Shown here: one piece after another, positions 1-10,264 of the stretch
Layout: each line of letters begins with the position of its first letter
Numbering within the stretch: position 1 is the first letter of the stretch
Assembly (NCBI GenBank): GCA_023264015.1
Contig: JALQTJ010000007.1
Coordinates: forward strand, 1 to 54,375
DNA from: Flavobacteriaceae bacterium
Lineage (GTDB): Bacteria; Bacteroidota; Bacteroidia; Flavobacteriales; Flavobacteriaceae
Direction: 5' to 3'
DNA: 54,375 nucleotides
Program-made: the position numbers and the translations under genes
Notes under the pieces: model-generated
The model's database searches: none
Told to the model about the DNA's origin: nothing
What the model saw: the letters and a program-made list of their open reading frames with translations, nothing else

Positions 1-1098
1 CTTTTGATTCTTAACCTGAATGCTAAATGCCTCAGCGCTAAAACGTTTTAGATTTTGTTTCGAATAGGGTAGGACCTCTTCGATTTTAAATAAGCGCGAT
101 GGAAAAGTCGCCACGGGCTCCTTAGAAAAGAGAAGTGTGGGCGTACTGGTGAATCCTAAGTGAAGCGCAGGATGTTCTTCAATCAATTTCTCGGCATAAC
201 GCGATTTGATAAAGGCAGCAGGTAGGTCAATAATGTACTGCGCTTGATCAAGTTCCAACAACGGGAGCGGATTGTTTCGCGTGCTTTCGAATACGCTCGT
301 AAACAGCTGTTTTTCTTCATCTCTATAGAGAAATGCATGGACCAGTGTAACCTCATCTGAAGCTTTTAAAGGGTCTAGCCATAAGAGTAATTCTTTGAGC
401 TCATTCTCCAGTGAAACAAGATCAATGCGCACAAGGTGAGGAAGGTATTTCTGGGCATAACTCAGGTCAATCATCGGAGAAACCTTAATGGCAATTAATC
501 GCGCTTTTGAGATTAAGGATTCATAAAGCTCCACGAGGTTCGGAGCGTAGTGTTCGAACCCGACTCTTCTCGTACCCGTTCGATCACGTCTATCCGGATC
601 GAGGTAAATGAAGTCTACAGCAGGGGTGCGCTCTAAAAACGCTTCTGCTGTAGAAGCCTCAACCTGCACGTGCGTGCGTTGGAGTAGTTTCAAATTGTGA
701 TTTAATAGCGCGTTGAGATGAGGGTCGCATTCTACAGAGACAAAAGTGTCAAAAAGTGTACTGAGTTCGACAGAATCAACGCCAAATCCCGCTGTTAGAT
801 CAATCCCAGATTTCCCCTTTTTAGAAAGAAGCTTCTGACATACTTCGGCCTTATAGGCAGCTGTAAAATGAGAACTCGACTGTTCAATGGCTCTTTTTGG
901 AGGATACACAATTCCCTTGCGAACGGTCCAGTTGGGTAATTTTTTCTTGGCTTTTGATAAGGCCTGTATTTGCTCAATGAGCTCTGCATTGCGCACTCCT
1001 TCAAACACTGAAGGCTGAAACGATAGGGCGTTTAGATCGACAGTTGCCCCGTTATGAACATAATCTTGGACGTCATCCGCAGTAAGGCGAAGATTCAT
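1..1098 (-). CDS. PG_1098-type class I SAM-dependent methyltransferase (THUMP-like), partial
   Basis: The start is the ATG at 1098; the reading frame is open for 366 codons and runs off the left edge, so the C-terminus is missing. A helical N-terminal part (residues 1-75) is followed by a Rossmann methyltransferase core: a glycine-rich SAM loop DLTAGFGVDS (100-109), an acidic strand end VECDP (about 122-126) and a YLDPDRR motif (165-171) where catalytic DPPY-like motifs sit. This layout matches the Bacteroidota family typified by Porphyromonas PG_1098, which carries ferredoxin-like and THUMP-like domains. By family it probably methylates an RNA, but the substrate is unknown. The start codon directly abuts the stop of the upstream permease gene, so it is the last visible member of the tsaD-rsmE-permease operon, which otherwise handles RNA modification. 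Confidence 0.8.
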   Translation of the reverse strand, partial: MNLRLTADDVQDYVHNGATVDLNALSFQPSVFEGVRNAELIEQIQALSKAKKKLPNWTVRKGIVYPPKRAIEQSSSHFTAAYKAEVCQKLLSKKGKSGIDLTAGFGVDSVELSTLFDTFVSVECDPHLNALLNHNLKLLQRTHVQVEASTAEAFLERTPAVDFIYLDPDRRDRTGTRRVGFEHYAPNLVELYESLISKARLIAIKVSPMIDLSYAQKYLPHLVRIDLVSLENELKELLLWLDPLKASDEVTLVHAFLYRDEEKQLFTSVFESTRNNPLPLLELDQAQYIIDLPAAFIKSRYAEKLIEEHPALHLGFTSTPTLLFSKEPVATFPSRLFKIEEVLPYSKQNLKRFSAEAFSIQVKNQK

Positions 1099-2199
1099 CT
1101 AGAGGTTTTTTGTGAGTTTTTCAACCCAATAGTTCTCGCGGTAAAAAACCTTCAAAATGACCCTTATGCTCGTGTATAGCGGCACGGCGATGATGAGACC
1201 TACAACCCCAAAGAGTAACCCAGAACATAAGATTACCAGAAAGATTTCTATGGGGTGAGACTTTACGCTTTTCGCATAGATAAAGGGTTGAGAGAAAAAG
1301 TTGTCAATGAGTTGTCCCACAACAACACCCCCGAGCACAAAAAACAACTTTGGCAAGGTGACGGCCATGAAGTCTACATTTAAATCTCCTATTAAAGTCA
1401 GCAGCAGCATTAGCAAGGCACCAATTAGTGGTCCGATGTAAGGGATGATATTAAAAATGGCACATAAAAAAGCAATCGTAAAGGCATGTTGAACCCCACC
1501 AATCGCCAAGGCTATTGCATACACTGTCAAGAGGATGGTAAGTTGAATAAGTATCCCGACAAAGTATCGACTTAACAGCTTTTCTATGCGATCGATAGAG
1601 TCAAGTGTCATTGCCTCTTTATGGTCGGGGATTAAGGTGAGTACCCCTTTTCTGAAGAGTTGCTGATCTTTTAAAAAGAAAAAGGTGAGAAAGAGTATAG
1701 AAAATACACCTACACTGAAACTCCCAAATGCCGCACCGATTTGTTCAATTAAGCTTGGGATAAAATCAAGATCAAAGGTGCTTAAGAGTCTCGCTTGAAG
1801 TGGAGCTAGGTCAAGTTTTTCACTCAAATAAGGTACTTGCGCTGTGATGGCTTCGGTGAGTTGGCCCACTGCGTCAAATGCGCGATTTGACAAATCTTCG
1901 ACATTCAAAAGCGACAACTGTTCGCCCTGAGTTATAACCACGGGTACCAGAAGGCCAATAAGACCGAAAAACACAAAAAGTTGAGCGGTCAAGGTGAGGG
2001 CGACTGCCAGCGTATTAGGAACCTTTAAACGTCCCGTCAAAAGCTTGACTAAAGGCTTGCCAATGAGACTTAATACCGCGGCAATAATAACGTAGGCGAT
2101 CACCTCGCGTACAAGGTAAATTCCATAAACTAGGGCCGCTATTCCAACGAGTGTTAAAACACTCTTTACGATGGCTTTCGAAAGGTCTTGAGTGCTCAT
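1099..2199 (-). CDS. AI-2E family transporter (YdiK/TqsA/YtvI superfamily permease)
   Basis: A polytopic inner-membrane protein with paired N-terminal hydrophobic helices, a soluble stretch (about 110-165) and a C-terminal helix bundle ending in a conserved hydrophobic VGLIIAVPLY segment typical of the AI-2E/UPF0118 family. Members are called autoinducer-2 exporters or Na+/H+ antiporters; the cargo cannot be told here. The frame is open from 2226, but that start would overlap rsmE by 20 bases. The internal ATG at 2199 (protein beginning MSTQDLSK, 366 residues) leaves a 7-base gap and places the first membrane helix where homologues have it, so I prefer it. It sits between rsmE and the methyltransferase in one operon. 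Confidence 0.85.
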   Translation of the reverse strand: MSTQDLSKAIVKSVLTLVGIAALVYGIYLVREVIAYVIIAAVLSLIGKPLVKLLTGRLKVPNTLAVALTLTAQLFVFFGLIGLLVPVVITQGEQLSLLNVEDLSNRAFDAVGQLTEAITAQVPYLSEKLDLAPLQARLLSTFDLDFIPSLIEQIGAAFGSFSVGVFSILFLTFFFLKDQQLFRKGVLTLIPDHKEAMTLDSIDRIEKLLSRYFVGILIQLTILLTVYAIALAIGGVQHAFTIAFLCAIFNIIPYIGPLIGALLMLLLTLIGDLNVDFMAVTLPKLFFVLGGVVVGQLIDNFFSQPFIYAKSVKSHPIEIFLVILCSGLLFGVVGLIIAVPLYTSIRVILKVFYRENYWVEKLTKNL

Positions 2200-2206
2200 A
2201 AATTGG

Positions 2207-2923
2207 TTATTGTGAAAGTTGCGCACATAAAATACGATTAATCGCTACGATTGCGGCAGTTTCAGTGCGTAATCGCTGTTCTCCAAGGGAGAAAAACTCA
2301 GCCTCATGCTGTTTGGCTAACGAAACCTCACTTCTGCTAAAATCCCCCTCAGGACCTATCATGATGTGATAATCGTTAGAGGTTTTAGCGGTGAAAAATA
2401 AATCCTTCTTTTGAGGTTCCTCGTAGCAATGTCCCATCAAGACAGTTTCTTCGTGATGCGCAGTTAAATAGGCCGATACAGACTGTAAGGGATAGAGTTC
2501 AGGTATAAACGCGTTTAAAGATTGCTTAAAGGCACTTTGCAAGGTGCGTTCTGCGCGCTCTTGGTTGAATTTATTTTTCTCGCAATGTTCACTTATCAGG
2601 GGTGTAATCGAGGCTACCCCGAGTTCGGTGGCCTTTTCAAGACACCATTCAAACCGATCGTTGCTTTTCAAAAGGGCTAAGGCGAGATGTATACGAAAAG
2701 AAGGTTGAGATTCTTTCGAGTGACCTTGAACAGCTAGTCCACATCTCTTGCTATTGGCATCTACGATTACAGCCTCAAAGAGATCTCCATGGCCATTGCC
2801 CAACTCAATACGATCCCCTTCTTTCTTTCTCAGTACCCGCACAAGGTGTTTACTTTCAAAAGGGTCAAGAACATACGAAGATTGATCGACCGTTAGGTCG
2901 GGTGCATAGAAACGTTGACTCAT
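2207..2923 (-). CDS. rsmE: 16S rRNA (uracil(1498)-N(3))-methyltransferase RsmE
   Basis: A 238-residue protein, the usual RsmE length. The N-terminal PUA-like domain (1-70, with HLVRVLRKKEGD) is followed by a SPOUT trefoil-knot methyltransferase domain. Diagnostic motifs are the KATELGV helix (near 140), the IGPEGDFS SAM-binding loop (near 190) and the C-terminal LGEQRLRTETA knot. RsmE makes m3U1498 in 16S rRNA using SAM and acts on the assembled 30S subunit. The start codon overlaps the tsaD stop by four bases (ATGA), indicating translational coupling within a tRNA/rRNA modification operon. Confidence 0.96.
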   Translation of the reverse strand: MSQRFYAPDLTVDQSSYVLDPFESKHLVRVLRKKEGDRIELGNGHGDLFEAVIVDANSKRCGLAVQGHSKESQPSFRIHLALALLKSNDRFEWCLEKATELGVASITPLISEHCEKNKFNQERAERTLQSAFKQSLNAFIPELYPLQSVSAYLTAHHEETVLMGHCYEEPQKKDLFFTAKTSNDYHIMIGPEGDFSRSEVSLAKQHEAEFFSLGEQRLRTETAAIVAINRILCAQLSQ

Positions 2924-3951
2924 GACTGTACAGCATAACGTGCCTCAGCCTGTACAGATAAATCTGCAAAGTCAGAGACTAAATATTTGAAGTATCCTGA
3001 AATACCAATCATTGCGGCATTATCGGTGCAGTACGAGAGTTCTGGCACAAAAAGTTGAAGACTTTTTCTTTCGGCTAAAGCGTTTAATGCCTTTCGGATC
3101 CCAGAATTGGCAGCTACACCTCCGCCGATGGCAATTTGATTAATACCCGTTTCATGTAGCGCTAGTTCTAGTTTTTGAACCAGTATTTCTGTAATAGTGT
3201 ACTGAAGAGAGGCTGCCAAATCTACTTTGTTCTGCTCAATAAAATGGGAGTCTTTCTTCATTTCTTGAGATACCACTCTTGTGAATTGCGTTTTAAGTCC
3301 GCTAAAACTGAAATCTAAACCAGAAACGTTCGGTATACTAAAGGAGAAGGCATTAGGGTCTCCTAGAGCAGCTAACTTGTCTATTTGAGGACCGCCTGGG
3401 TATTCAAATCCGAGCACCTTTGCCGATTTGTCAAAGCATTCTCCGACAGCATCGTCTAAAGTTTGACCTAACAATTCAAATTGATCTGGGGCGTTGACGC
3501 GCACAATTTGAGTATGTCCACCACTTATAGTTAACGCGAGAAATGGAAACTTAGGAGGCTCAGGGTGGGCTTCAGCGATGAAATGTGCTAAAATATGGCC
3601 TTGCATATGATTCACCTCGATTAAGGGAATCGCTAAAGCTTGGGCCAATGATTTTGCAAAGGAGACACCGACTAACAGGGATCCTAAAAGTCCTGGCCCT
3701 TTTGTAAATGCGATTGCTGAGAGGTCATTTTTCGCGATATTTGCCTCGTTTAGGGCCTCATTCACAACCGCTACAATGTGTTGCTGATGAGCCCGAGATG
3801 CTAACTCTGGTACCACACCTCCATAAAGCGCATGCATCTGTTGGGTGGCAACACAGTTTGAAAGCACTTGAGTGCCTCTTAACACAGCAGCAGAAGTATC
3901 GTCGCAAGACGACTCAATTGCCAATATTAATGGGTGTTCTCCAGTGCTCAT
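2920..3951 (-). CDS. tsaD: tRNA N6-adenosine threonylcarbamoyltransferase TsaD
   Basis: A 343-residue member of the Kae1/TsaD family (ASKHA fold). The ATPase-like start AIESSCDDTSAA, the metal-binding pair H115 and H119 in NHMQGH, and SGGHTQI are all present. TsaD, with TsaB and TsaE, transfers threonylcarbamoyl from TC-AMP to A37 of ANN-decoding tRNAs; it is normally essential. The start ATG at 3951 lies only five bases after a perfect -7 box (TATCTTTG, minus strand), so the mRNA is probably leaderless or nearly so. It heads the minus-strand operon tsaD-rsmE-permease-methyltransferase and is divergent from the TamB-like gene, with 27 bases between. Confidence 0.97.
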   Translation of the reverse strand: MSTGEHPLILAIESSCDDTSAAVLRGTQVLSNCVATQQMHALYGGVVPELASRAHQQHIVAVVNEALNEANIAKNDLSAIAFTKGPGLLGSLLVGVSFAKSLAQALAIPLIEVNHMQGHILAHFIAEAHPEPPKFPFLALTISGGHTQIVRVNAPDQFELLGQTLDDAVGECFDKSAKVLGFEYPGGPQIDKLAALGDPNAFSFSIPNVSGLDFSFSGLKTQFTRVVSQEMKKDSHFIEQNKVDLAASLQYTITEILVQKLELALHETGINQIAIGGGVAANSGIRKALNALAERKSLQLFVPELSYCTDNAAMIGISGYFKYLVSDFADLSVQAEARYAVQS

Positions 3952-3956
3952 AGATG

Positions 3957-3964
3957 CAAAGATA
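3957..3964 (-). promoter_or_regulatory. -7 promoter box of the tsaD operon
   Basis: On the minus strand this reads TATCTTTG, a perfect match to the Bacteroidota sigma-A -7 consensus TAnnTTTG. Only five bases (CATCT) separate it from the tsaD ATG, which implies transcription starting at or next to the start codon. A -33 TTG is not obvious. Confidence 0.6.
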
Positions 3965-3978
3965 ACGGCTATTAAACA

Positions 3979-6900
3979 ATGAGAAAAAGACTCTTTTTAG
4001 GACTGCGTATACTGCTTGGCCTTCTTGTGGGACTTTTCTTAATCACCTTAGTTGCATCCACCCCTAGGGTTCAAAATTATTTAGCCCAGCGATTCATTTC
4101 ACAACTCACTACCCAGTACGGTATAGATCTTTCGGTCGATGCGGTTCGCGTAAATCCATTAGCATTCAACGCCACCCTGCAACACCTTTTGATTCCAGAT
4201 CACAAAGGGGATACCCTGATTTATATCCGGTCACTCAGTAGCCGTTTTCGATCTCTGAAAGCACTGTACGCTTCAGCTTCTCAAAGTCAGTATAGGCTAG
4301 GTGAAACACTGGTGAATATCAAGACACATTCGGGTGATTCTTTGTCTAACCTTCAGATGTATTTGAATGAATTACCAAAAGGCTCGGGAAGTGCTTTTGG
4401 TGCAGAACGCATACGAACAGGAGCGCTTAAAGTGAGATATGCCGATGACTCTATCCGAGAGGTACACACCTTAGATTTTAAAAAAATTGACATTCAAAAT
4501 TTGCGCCTGGGGTCAAAACAAATCTCAGGTGCGTTCGAGTTGGCTGGCCATTATGAAAGAAATAAGTCTTTCGTTGAGCCTGATTTTAGTCTTGAAGGTA
4601 AGCTGGAGACGAAGGAGGGGATATTAATGGGATCTCTAATTACGCTGCGTGCTCAAGACGAGGCAATTGAACTCGATTCGCTCACTTACAATTTCAATTC
4701 AGGAAGATGGAATTTCAAGGTTAAAGATGCCTTCATTACTGGACAGCGATTAAAAGCCCTTGGCTTAAATGTTACTGATGTTCCTTCAGTTTATTGGAGT
4801 GGAGGATTAACCCTTCAAGAGGGCAGGCTTGACGCTCAAAAATTGGCGGTGCAATGGGGTGAGAGTACGGCGGTATTGGATGCGCTATTCAACTTCAATA
4901 TTCCGGGCAATTCGTATCGATTGAATTTTACAGATATCGCTGCTTATTGGAAAGACATTAAGGGGTATAGATCGATAGTCAAAACTGAGGGAGTGCAACG
5001 CCTGAACATGTCAAATGCATTGCCATGGACCGGGGCATTAAGCCTTGAAAGAGAAGCGCAAAACTTCTTCTTAGAAGGCTTTTTTGATGTTTCAGGTGCT
5101 TATTTTTCAATAGGCTATAAAAGAAGTAAAAATGAAGAGCTTCTAGATGGAGAGCTCTCAAAAGTGCCCGTTCAATGGGTCTTCCCTGGGGCTACACAGC
5201 TGCTGACTACTTCATTTGAAGGTCGACGAATCAGTTCACAACCCTTCGTTATTGACGGTTCAATTGAATCGCTTCGTTGGCCAAGTGAAAAACAATTGAA
5301 AGAGGTTACCTATTCACTATCGCTCAACTCGAACCAGTACGATGTCGCGTTGAGGAGCGCTGTCAAAGGGCAGAATTTCACCACAAACTTCAGCTTAGAG
5401 CGCATGAAAAACTCATGGTCCATTGAGGGGAACGCCGATTTCAGAAGATTTGATGCGCTCTTCTCGAAGACATCAAGTACAGCAGCGGTTATGAGTACGG
5501 TGGCGGACTTCTCTGTATGGGGAAGTTCATGGATTGATTTGCAAGGAACTATTTCTCTAGATGGTTTGCGCTTTTATACACCTTCTCAAGAGGTGATTGA
5601 AGTTGGAGGAGTACAAATGAGTTTAACAGTTGACCAAGAAAGAGACCATCTTTTTAGGGTGGTCTCTGAAGATTTTGTGAACCTCGTAGTTTCTGGAAAT
5701 TATCACCTATTTGATTGGCAAAAGGCTTTAAGAGAACTTCGATTGCCAGATGATTTTGAATTAGACGCTGATATGCAAACGGGAACGCGTTGGGTAGATT
5801 TAATCGAAGGCTCAACGGTATTACCTGAGATTACGGGCTACATACGGTATTCAAAGGGTCAATTTGATTCAGATATTCGCCTCTCACGCTTTCGCTATGA
5901 CGCGTTTGATTTGAAAGAATTACACGGATTTACAGATAATGCCGGCAACTTTAATATTGAAGCAGAGTCATTGAATTCTCCGTTTTTCGATCTTTCTTCT
6001 TTACGTGCAGACATTGGAGCTTCAAAGTTGTCTCTGATGGCTTCAACTGCTGGTGAAACCCCTGATCGATTTGCCTTTAACTTCAGCTGGAATCGTCCCT
6101 CGGAGGATCACATTAAGCTTTACATCGAACCTTCAAGTTTTACTTTAAAGCAATACCAATGGGCCATTGATAAATCCTCTGAAATAGACCTAGATATTGT
6201 TCGTAAAAGTATCACCTTTAATCGTCTCGATCTAAGGACTTTAGATGACGGCTATTTATCATTACAAGGGGCGTATCAAGACAATGAGAATTACACGTTT
6301 AGCTTAGAACTAGAAAATGCTCCCTTAGAAACGATAACTCCAAAAATCAAGAACTTAGAACTAAAGGGAGGCTCTACAGGTTTTTTACAATTCAAACGAC
6401 AGAACGGTAGGTACGATCCGCGCTTTAACTTGAGTATAGAAGATTTACTGGTGAATTCAAAATTTGTTGGCTTTTTCAATGGGGTAGTCAACGGTAGCAG
6501 TAATGCCGATGTGTTTACACTTCAAGCAGACATCTTAAATACCGGTTCTCCTACACTAGAATTATCTGGAATACTTAACCAGACTGAAAATGGCCAATTT
6601 ACACTAGACGCGGATGCGCGATTTTCTCGCTTTGACATCTCTCCTTTTTCAGCCCTTGGAACTACTACTTTTTCTGATTTAAGAGGCGCGGCATCAGGGG
6701 TTGTGAGCTTGACGAATACCTTAGATTCACCTGAGCTTTTAGGAGAACTTGTACTTGATTCATCAGGATTGACCTTTCCATACCTAGGAGTAGATTTTGA
6801 TGTTGCGGGCCAGCCGACTATCCGGCTGAACCGCAACGATTTTTATTTTGACCATTTTCGGCTGAAAGACACTTCTTTTCAAACGGAAATAGAAATTGAT

Positions 6901-8208
6901 GGATTTTTTAGGCATTCAGGATTGAAGAATTTTCAATTTGACCTTGGAGTTGCTACCCTGAGCGAGTCTTCGCTGGTGTTAAAAACTGAAGCCTCAGAAG
7001 ATGCATTGTATTACGGAACTGGTTTTGTTTCAGGATCAGGGAGTATTAAAGGGACCCCTGCTTCAACGCTTATAAAGGTAGATGCTGAAACTAAAAAGGG
7101 GAGTAGTTTGATTATTCCATTGAATTCTGACAGCGTTGATTTTAGTGATGATTTGGTGCGTTTTGTCAACAGTGAACCTGTATCAGAAGTGGAACGATCA
7201 TTCACCCCAATAGAGTCGCAAAAAGGAATCAGTTTAGATTTCAATTTGGTGGTTACCCCAGAAGCAATGGTTGAAGTGATCGTCGATCCTGAATCTGGTT
7301 CCACCTTAAGAGGTAACGGCACAGGCTTATTTCGACTTCAAGTAGCTCCGGGAGACGAGTTCAATATTTTTGGTGAGTACGCGCTTGCGTCCGGAACGTA
7401 CAATTATCGCTTTGGTGGCTTAATTGACAAAGGATTTAGTTTGGCTCAGGGGGGTAATCTGACCTGGAACGGGGATCCGTACGATGCAGACATCAATCTA
7501 GAGGCCGTTTACAGTTTAAGTGCCAACCCAGCGCCATTACTAGACTCTAGTTCCTTTCCTAGACCGGTTCAAACCGATGTACTTATACAATTAGGGGGTA
7601 AACTACTCAATCCAGCCATAGATTTTTCGCTGCGCTTTCCAACTCTTAATTCGGTGGTACGAAGTGAGATTGAGTACCGCTTACAAGATCGTTCTACGCT
7701 TGAGCGAAATGTGTTTTTCCTTTTGGCTCAGGGTAATTTTGTAAATGAGCAAATGGGACTTTCTCAGCAAGCGTTGACGGGAAACTTACTGCAATCGGCT
7801 TCAGGTTTACTAGAAGAGGTCTTAGGGGCTTCAGAAGTTTTAGATCTAGGATTGTCTTACGAACAGGGATATAGAAATCCAAATGCCAATGTTGCTATTG
7901 AAGATCGCATAGGGGTAACGCTGAGCACCCAATTGGGAAATCGCTTGATGTTCAACGGTAAATTAGGTGTGCCAGTGGGTCGTGTAACAGAGACCGTAGT
8001 CGCTGGCGATGTTGAGTTGCAACTTATTTTAAATGAAGAAGGCACGCTAAGTGCGAAGATCTTTAACCGAGAGAATACCCTAAGCCAATTTTTGGCAAGT
8101 ATGCCTGGATATACCCAAGGTATAGGTCTGAGTTACCAGGTAGACTTTGATAATTTTAAAGATTTGATAAGAAGGGTATTAAAATCGACAAACACTACTG
8201 AAGAATAA
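3979..8208 (+). CDS. TamB-like translocation/assembly module (DUF490)
   Basis: A 1409-residue protein with a single N-terminal membrane anchor (residues about 5-27), then a very long beta-rich periplasmic body of repeating amphipathic strands, and a C-terminal DUF490/TamB domain (roughly 1000-1380). TamB-like and AsmA-like proteins span the periplasm as hydrophobic beta-taco grooves and are implicated in phospholipid transport and outer-membrane biogenesis, usually with a TamA/BamA partner. No tamA is visible alongside. The length fits Bacteroidota TamB-like proteins. It is transcribed divergently from tsaD across a 27-base gap, so its promoter must lie inside tsaD; pfkA follows after 32 bases. 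Confidence 0.85.
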   Translation: MRKRLFLGLRILLGLLVGLFLITLVASTPRVQNYLAQRFISQLTTQYGIDLSVDAVRVNPLAFNATLQHLLIPDHKGDTLIYIRSLSSRFRSLKALYASASQSQYRLGETLVNIKTHSGDSLSNLQMYLNELPKGSGSAFGAERIRTGALKVRYADDSIREVHTLDFKKIDIQNLRLGSKQISGAFELAGHYERNKSFVEPDFSLEGKLETKEGILMGSLITLRAQDEAIELDSLTYNFNSGRWNFKVKDAFITGQRLKALGLNVTDVPSVYWSGGLTLQEGRLDAQKLAVQWGESTAVLDALFNFNIPGNSYRLNFTDIAAYWKDIKGYRSIVKTEGVQRLNMSNALPWTGALSLEREAQNFFLEGFFDVSGAYFSIGYKRSKNEELLDGELSKVPVQWVFPGATQLLTTSFEGRRISSQPFVIDGSIESLRWPSEKQLKEVTYSLSLNSNQYDVALRSAVKGQNFTTNFSLERMKNSWSIEGNADFRRFDALFSKTSSTAAVMSTVADFSVWGSSWIDLQGTISLDGLRFYTPSQEVIEVGGVQMSLTVDQERDHLFRVVSEDFVNLVVSGNYHLFDWQKALRELRLPDDFELDADMQTGTRWVDLIEGSTVLPEITGYIRYSKGQFDSDIRLSRFRYDAFDLKELHGFTDNAGNFNIEAESLNSPFFDLSSLRADIGASKLSLMASTAGETPDRFAFNFSWNRPSEDHIKLYIEPSSFTLKQYQWAIDKSSEIDLDIVRKSITFNRLDLRTLDDGYLSLQGAYQDNENYTFSLELENAPLETITPKIKNLELKGGSTGFLQFKRQNGRYDPRFNLSIEDLLVNSKFVGFFNGVVNGSSNADVFTLQADILNTGSPTLELSGILNQTENGQFTLDADARFSRFDISPFSALGTTTFSDLRGAASGVVSLTNTLDSPELLGELVLDSSGLTFPYLGVDFDVAGQPTIRLNRNDFYFDHFRLKDTSFQTEIEIDGFFRHSGLKNFQFDLGVATLSESSLVLKTEASEDALYYGTGFVSGSGSIKGTPASTLIKVDAETKKGSSLIIPLNSDSVDFSDDLVRFVNSEPVSEVERSFTPIESQKGISLDFNLVVTPEAMVEVIVDPESGSTLRGNGTGLFRLQVAPGDEFNIFGEYALASGTYNYRFGGLIDKGFSLAQGGNLTWNGDPYDADINLEAVYSLSANPAPLLDSSSFPRPVQTDVLIQLGGKLLNPAIDFSLRFPTLNSVVRSEIEYRLQDRSTLERNVFFLLAQGNFVNEQMGLSQQALTGNLLQSASGLLEEVLGASEVLDLGLSYEQGYRNPNANVAIEDRIGVTLSTQLGNRLMFNGKLGVPVGRVTETVVAGDVELQLILNEEGTLSAKIFNRENTLSQFLASMPGYTQGIGLSYQVDFDNFKDLIRRVLKSTNTTEE

Positions 8209-8240
8209 ACACTATTTCTTAGATTTGGCGCGTTAAACTT

Positions 8241-9227
8241 ATGAATCAATCAATTAAACGAATCGGAGTACTCACCTCAGGTGGGGATTCTCCAGGAATG
8301 AACGCTGCAATTCGCTCTGTGGTCAGAACGACTATGTACCATGGCTTAGAGTGTACAGCCATTTACAGAGGATATCAAGGCCTTATTGAAGGTGATTTTG
8401 AAGACTTTACAGCTAGAAGCGTTAATAACATCATCAATAAAGGGGGTACTATCCTTAAATCAGCGCGCTGCGAGCAATTCAGAGAGAAAGAAGGAAGAGC
8501 CACGGCTTTTCAGCAAGCGAAAAATGCCGGTATCGATGCCTTGGTGGTAATTGGTGGTAACGGATCTCTAACGGGTGCGTTAAAATTGAATCAGGAATTT
8601 GGAATGCCTATCATGGGAATTCCTGGTACCATTGATAACGATATTCTAGGAACAGATTACACTATTGGCTTTGACACCGCGATTAACACGGTAGTTGAGG
8701 CTATTGATAAAATTCGTGATACTGCCAGTTCACACAACCGTCTTTTCTTTGTTGAGGTGATGGGCCGTGATGTAGGCCTAGTAGCTTTAAACAGTGGTGT
8801 AGGTGCTGGTGCAGAAGAAATCTTAATCCCAGAACAAAACTTGGGCTTAGAGCGACTACTGGATTCATTGAAGCGCAGTAAAGCTTCAGGAAAATCATCA
8901 AGTATAGTGGTTGTTGCCGAGGGAGATAAAACGGGTAAAAACGTTTTTGAACTCAAAGAATACGTGGAAACACACCTTCCGATTTACGATGTAAGAGTCT
9001 CAGTTTTGGGGCATATGCAACGTGGAGGTAGCCCGACCTGTTTTGACCGCGTTCTCGCTAGCCGCATGGGGGTTAAGGCTGTAGAGTCTTTGCTTGATGG
9101 TCAGTCAAACTTTATGGTGGGGGTAGAGTCGAATAAAATGATTCTGACACCAATCGAGAAGGCCATTAGCGGGCTTAGCGAAATAGACGAAGAACTTATC
9201 CGAGTATCGGATATCATGAGTATTTAA
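8241..9227 (+). CDS. pfkA: ATP-dependent 6-phosphofructokinase
   Basis: A 328-residue bacterial PfkA. GGDSPGMNAAIR (13-25) is the ATP-binding loop, followed by GGNGSLTGA and the catalytic loop PGTIDND...GTD..IGFDTA. The Gly just before TIDND, instead of the Lys of PPi-dependent enzymes, argues for ATP as the phosphoryl donor. It converts fructose-6-phosphate to fructose-1,6-bisphosphate, the committing step of glycolysis. It is followed after 22 bases by gap and then by a sugar-kinase-like gene, so three sugar-metabolism genes lie together and are probably co-transcribed. Confidence 0.96.
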   Translation: MNQSIKRIGVLTSGGDSPGMNAAIRSVVRTTMYHGLECTAIYRGYQGLIEGDFEDFTARSVNNIINKGGTILKSARCEQFREKEGRATAFQQAKNAGIDALVVIGGNGSLTGALKLNQEFGMPIMGIPGTIDNDILGTDYTIGFDTAINTVVEAIDKIRDTASSHNRLFFVEVMGRDVGLVALNSGVGAGAEEILIPEQNLGLERLLDSLKRSKASGKSSSIVVVAEGDKTGKNVFELKEYVETHLPIYDVRVSVLGHMQRGGSPTCFDRVLASRMGVKAVESLLDGQSNFMVGVESNKMILTPIEKAISGLSEIDEELIRVSDIMSI

Positions 9228-9234
9228 TCACTAA

Positions 9235-10251
<1,017 letters not shown>

Positions 10252-10264
10252 TTTCTCGATTAAA

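Noticed and set aside
2200-2226. Earlier start of the AI-2E family permease at 2226
   Set aside because: It would overlap rsmE by 20 bases and add residues not expected ahead of the first membrane helix.
6522-7322. Minus-strand open frames of about 100 codons inside the TamB-like gene
   Set aside because: Antisense shadows of a long beta-rich gene; Ser/Lys/Pro-rich nonsense translations.
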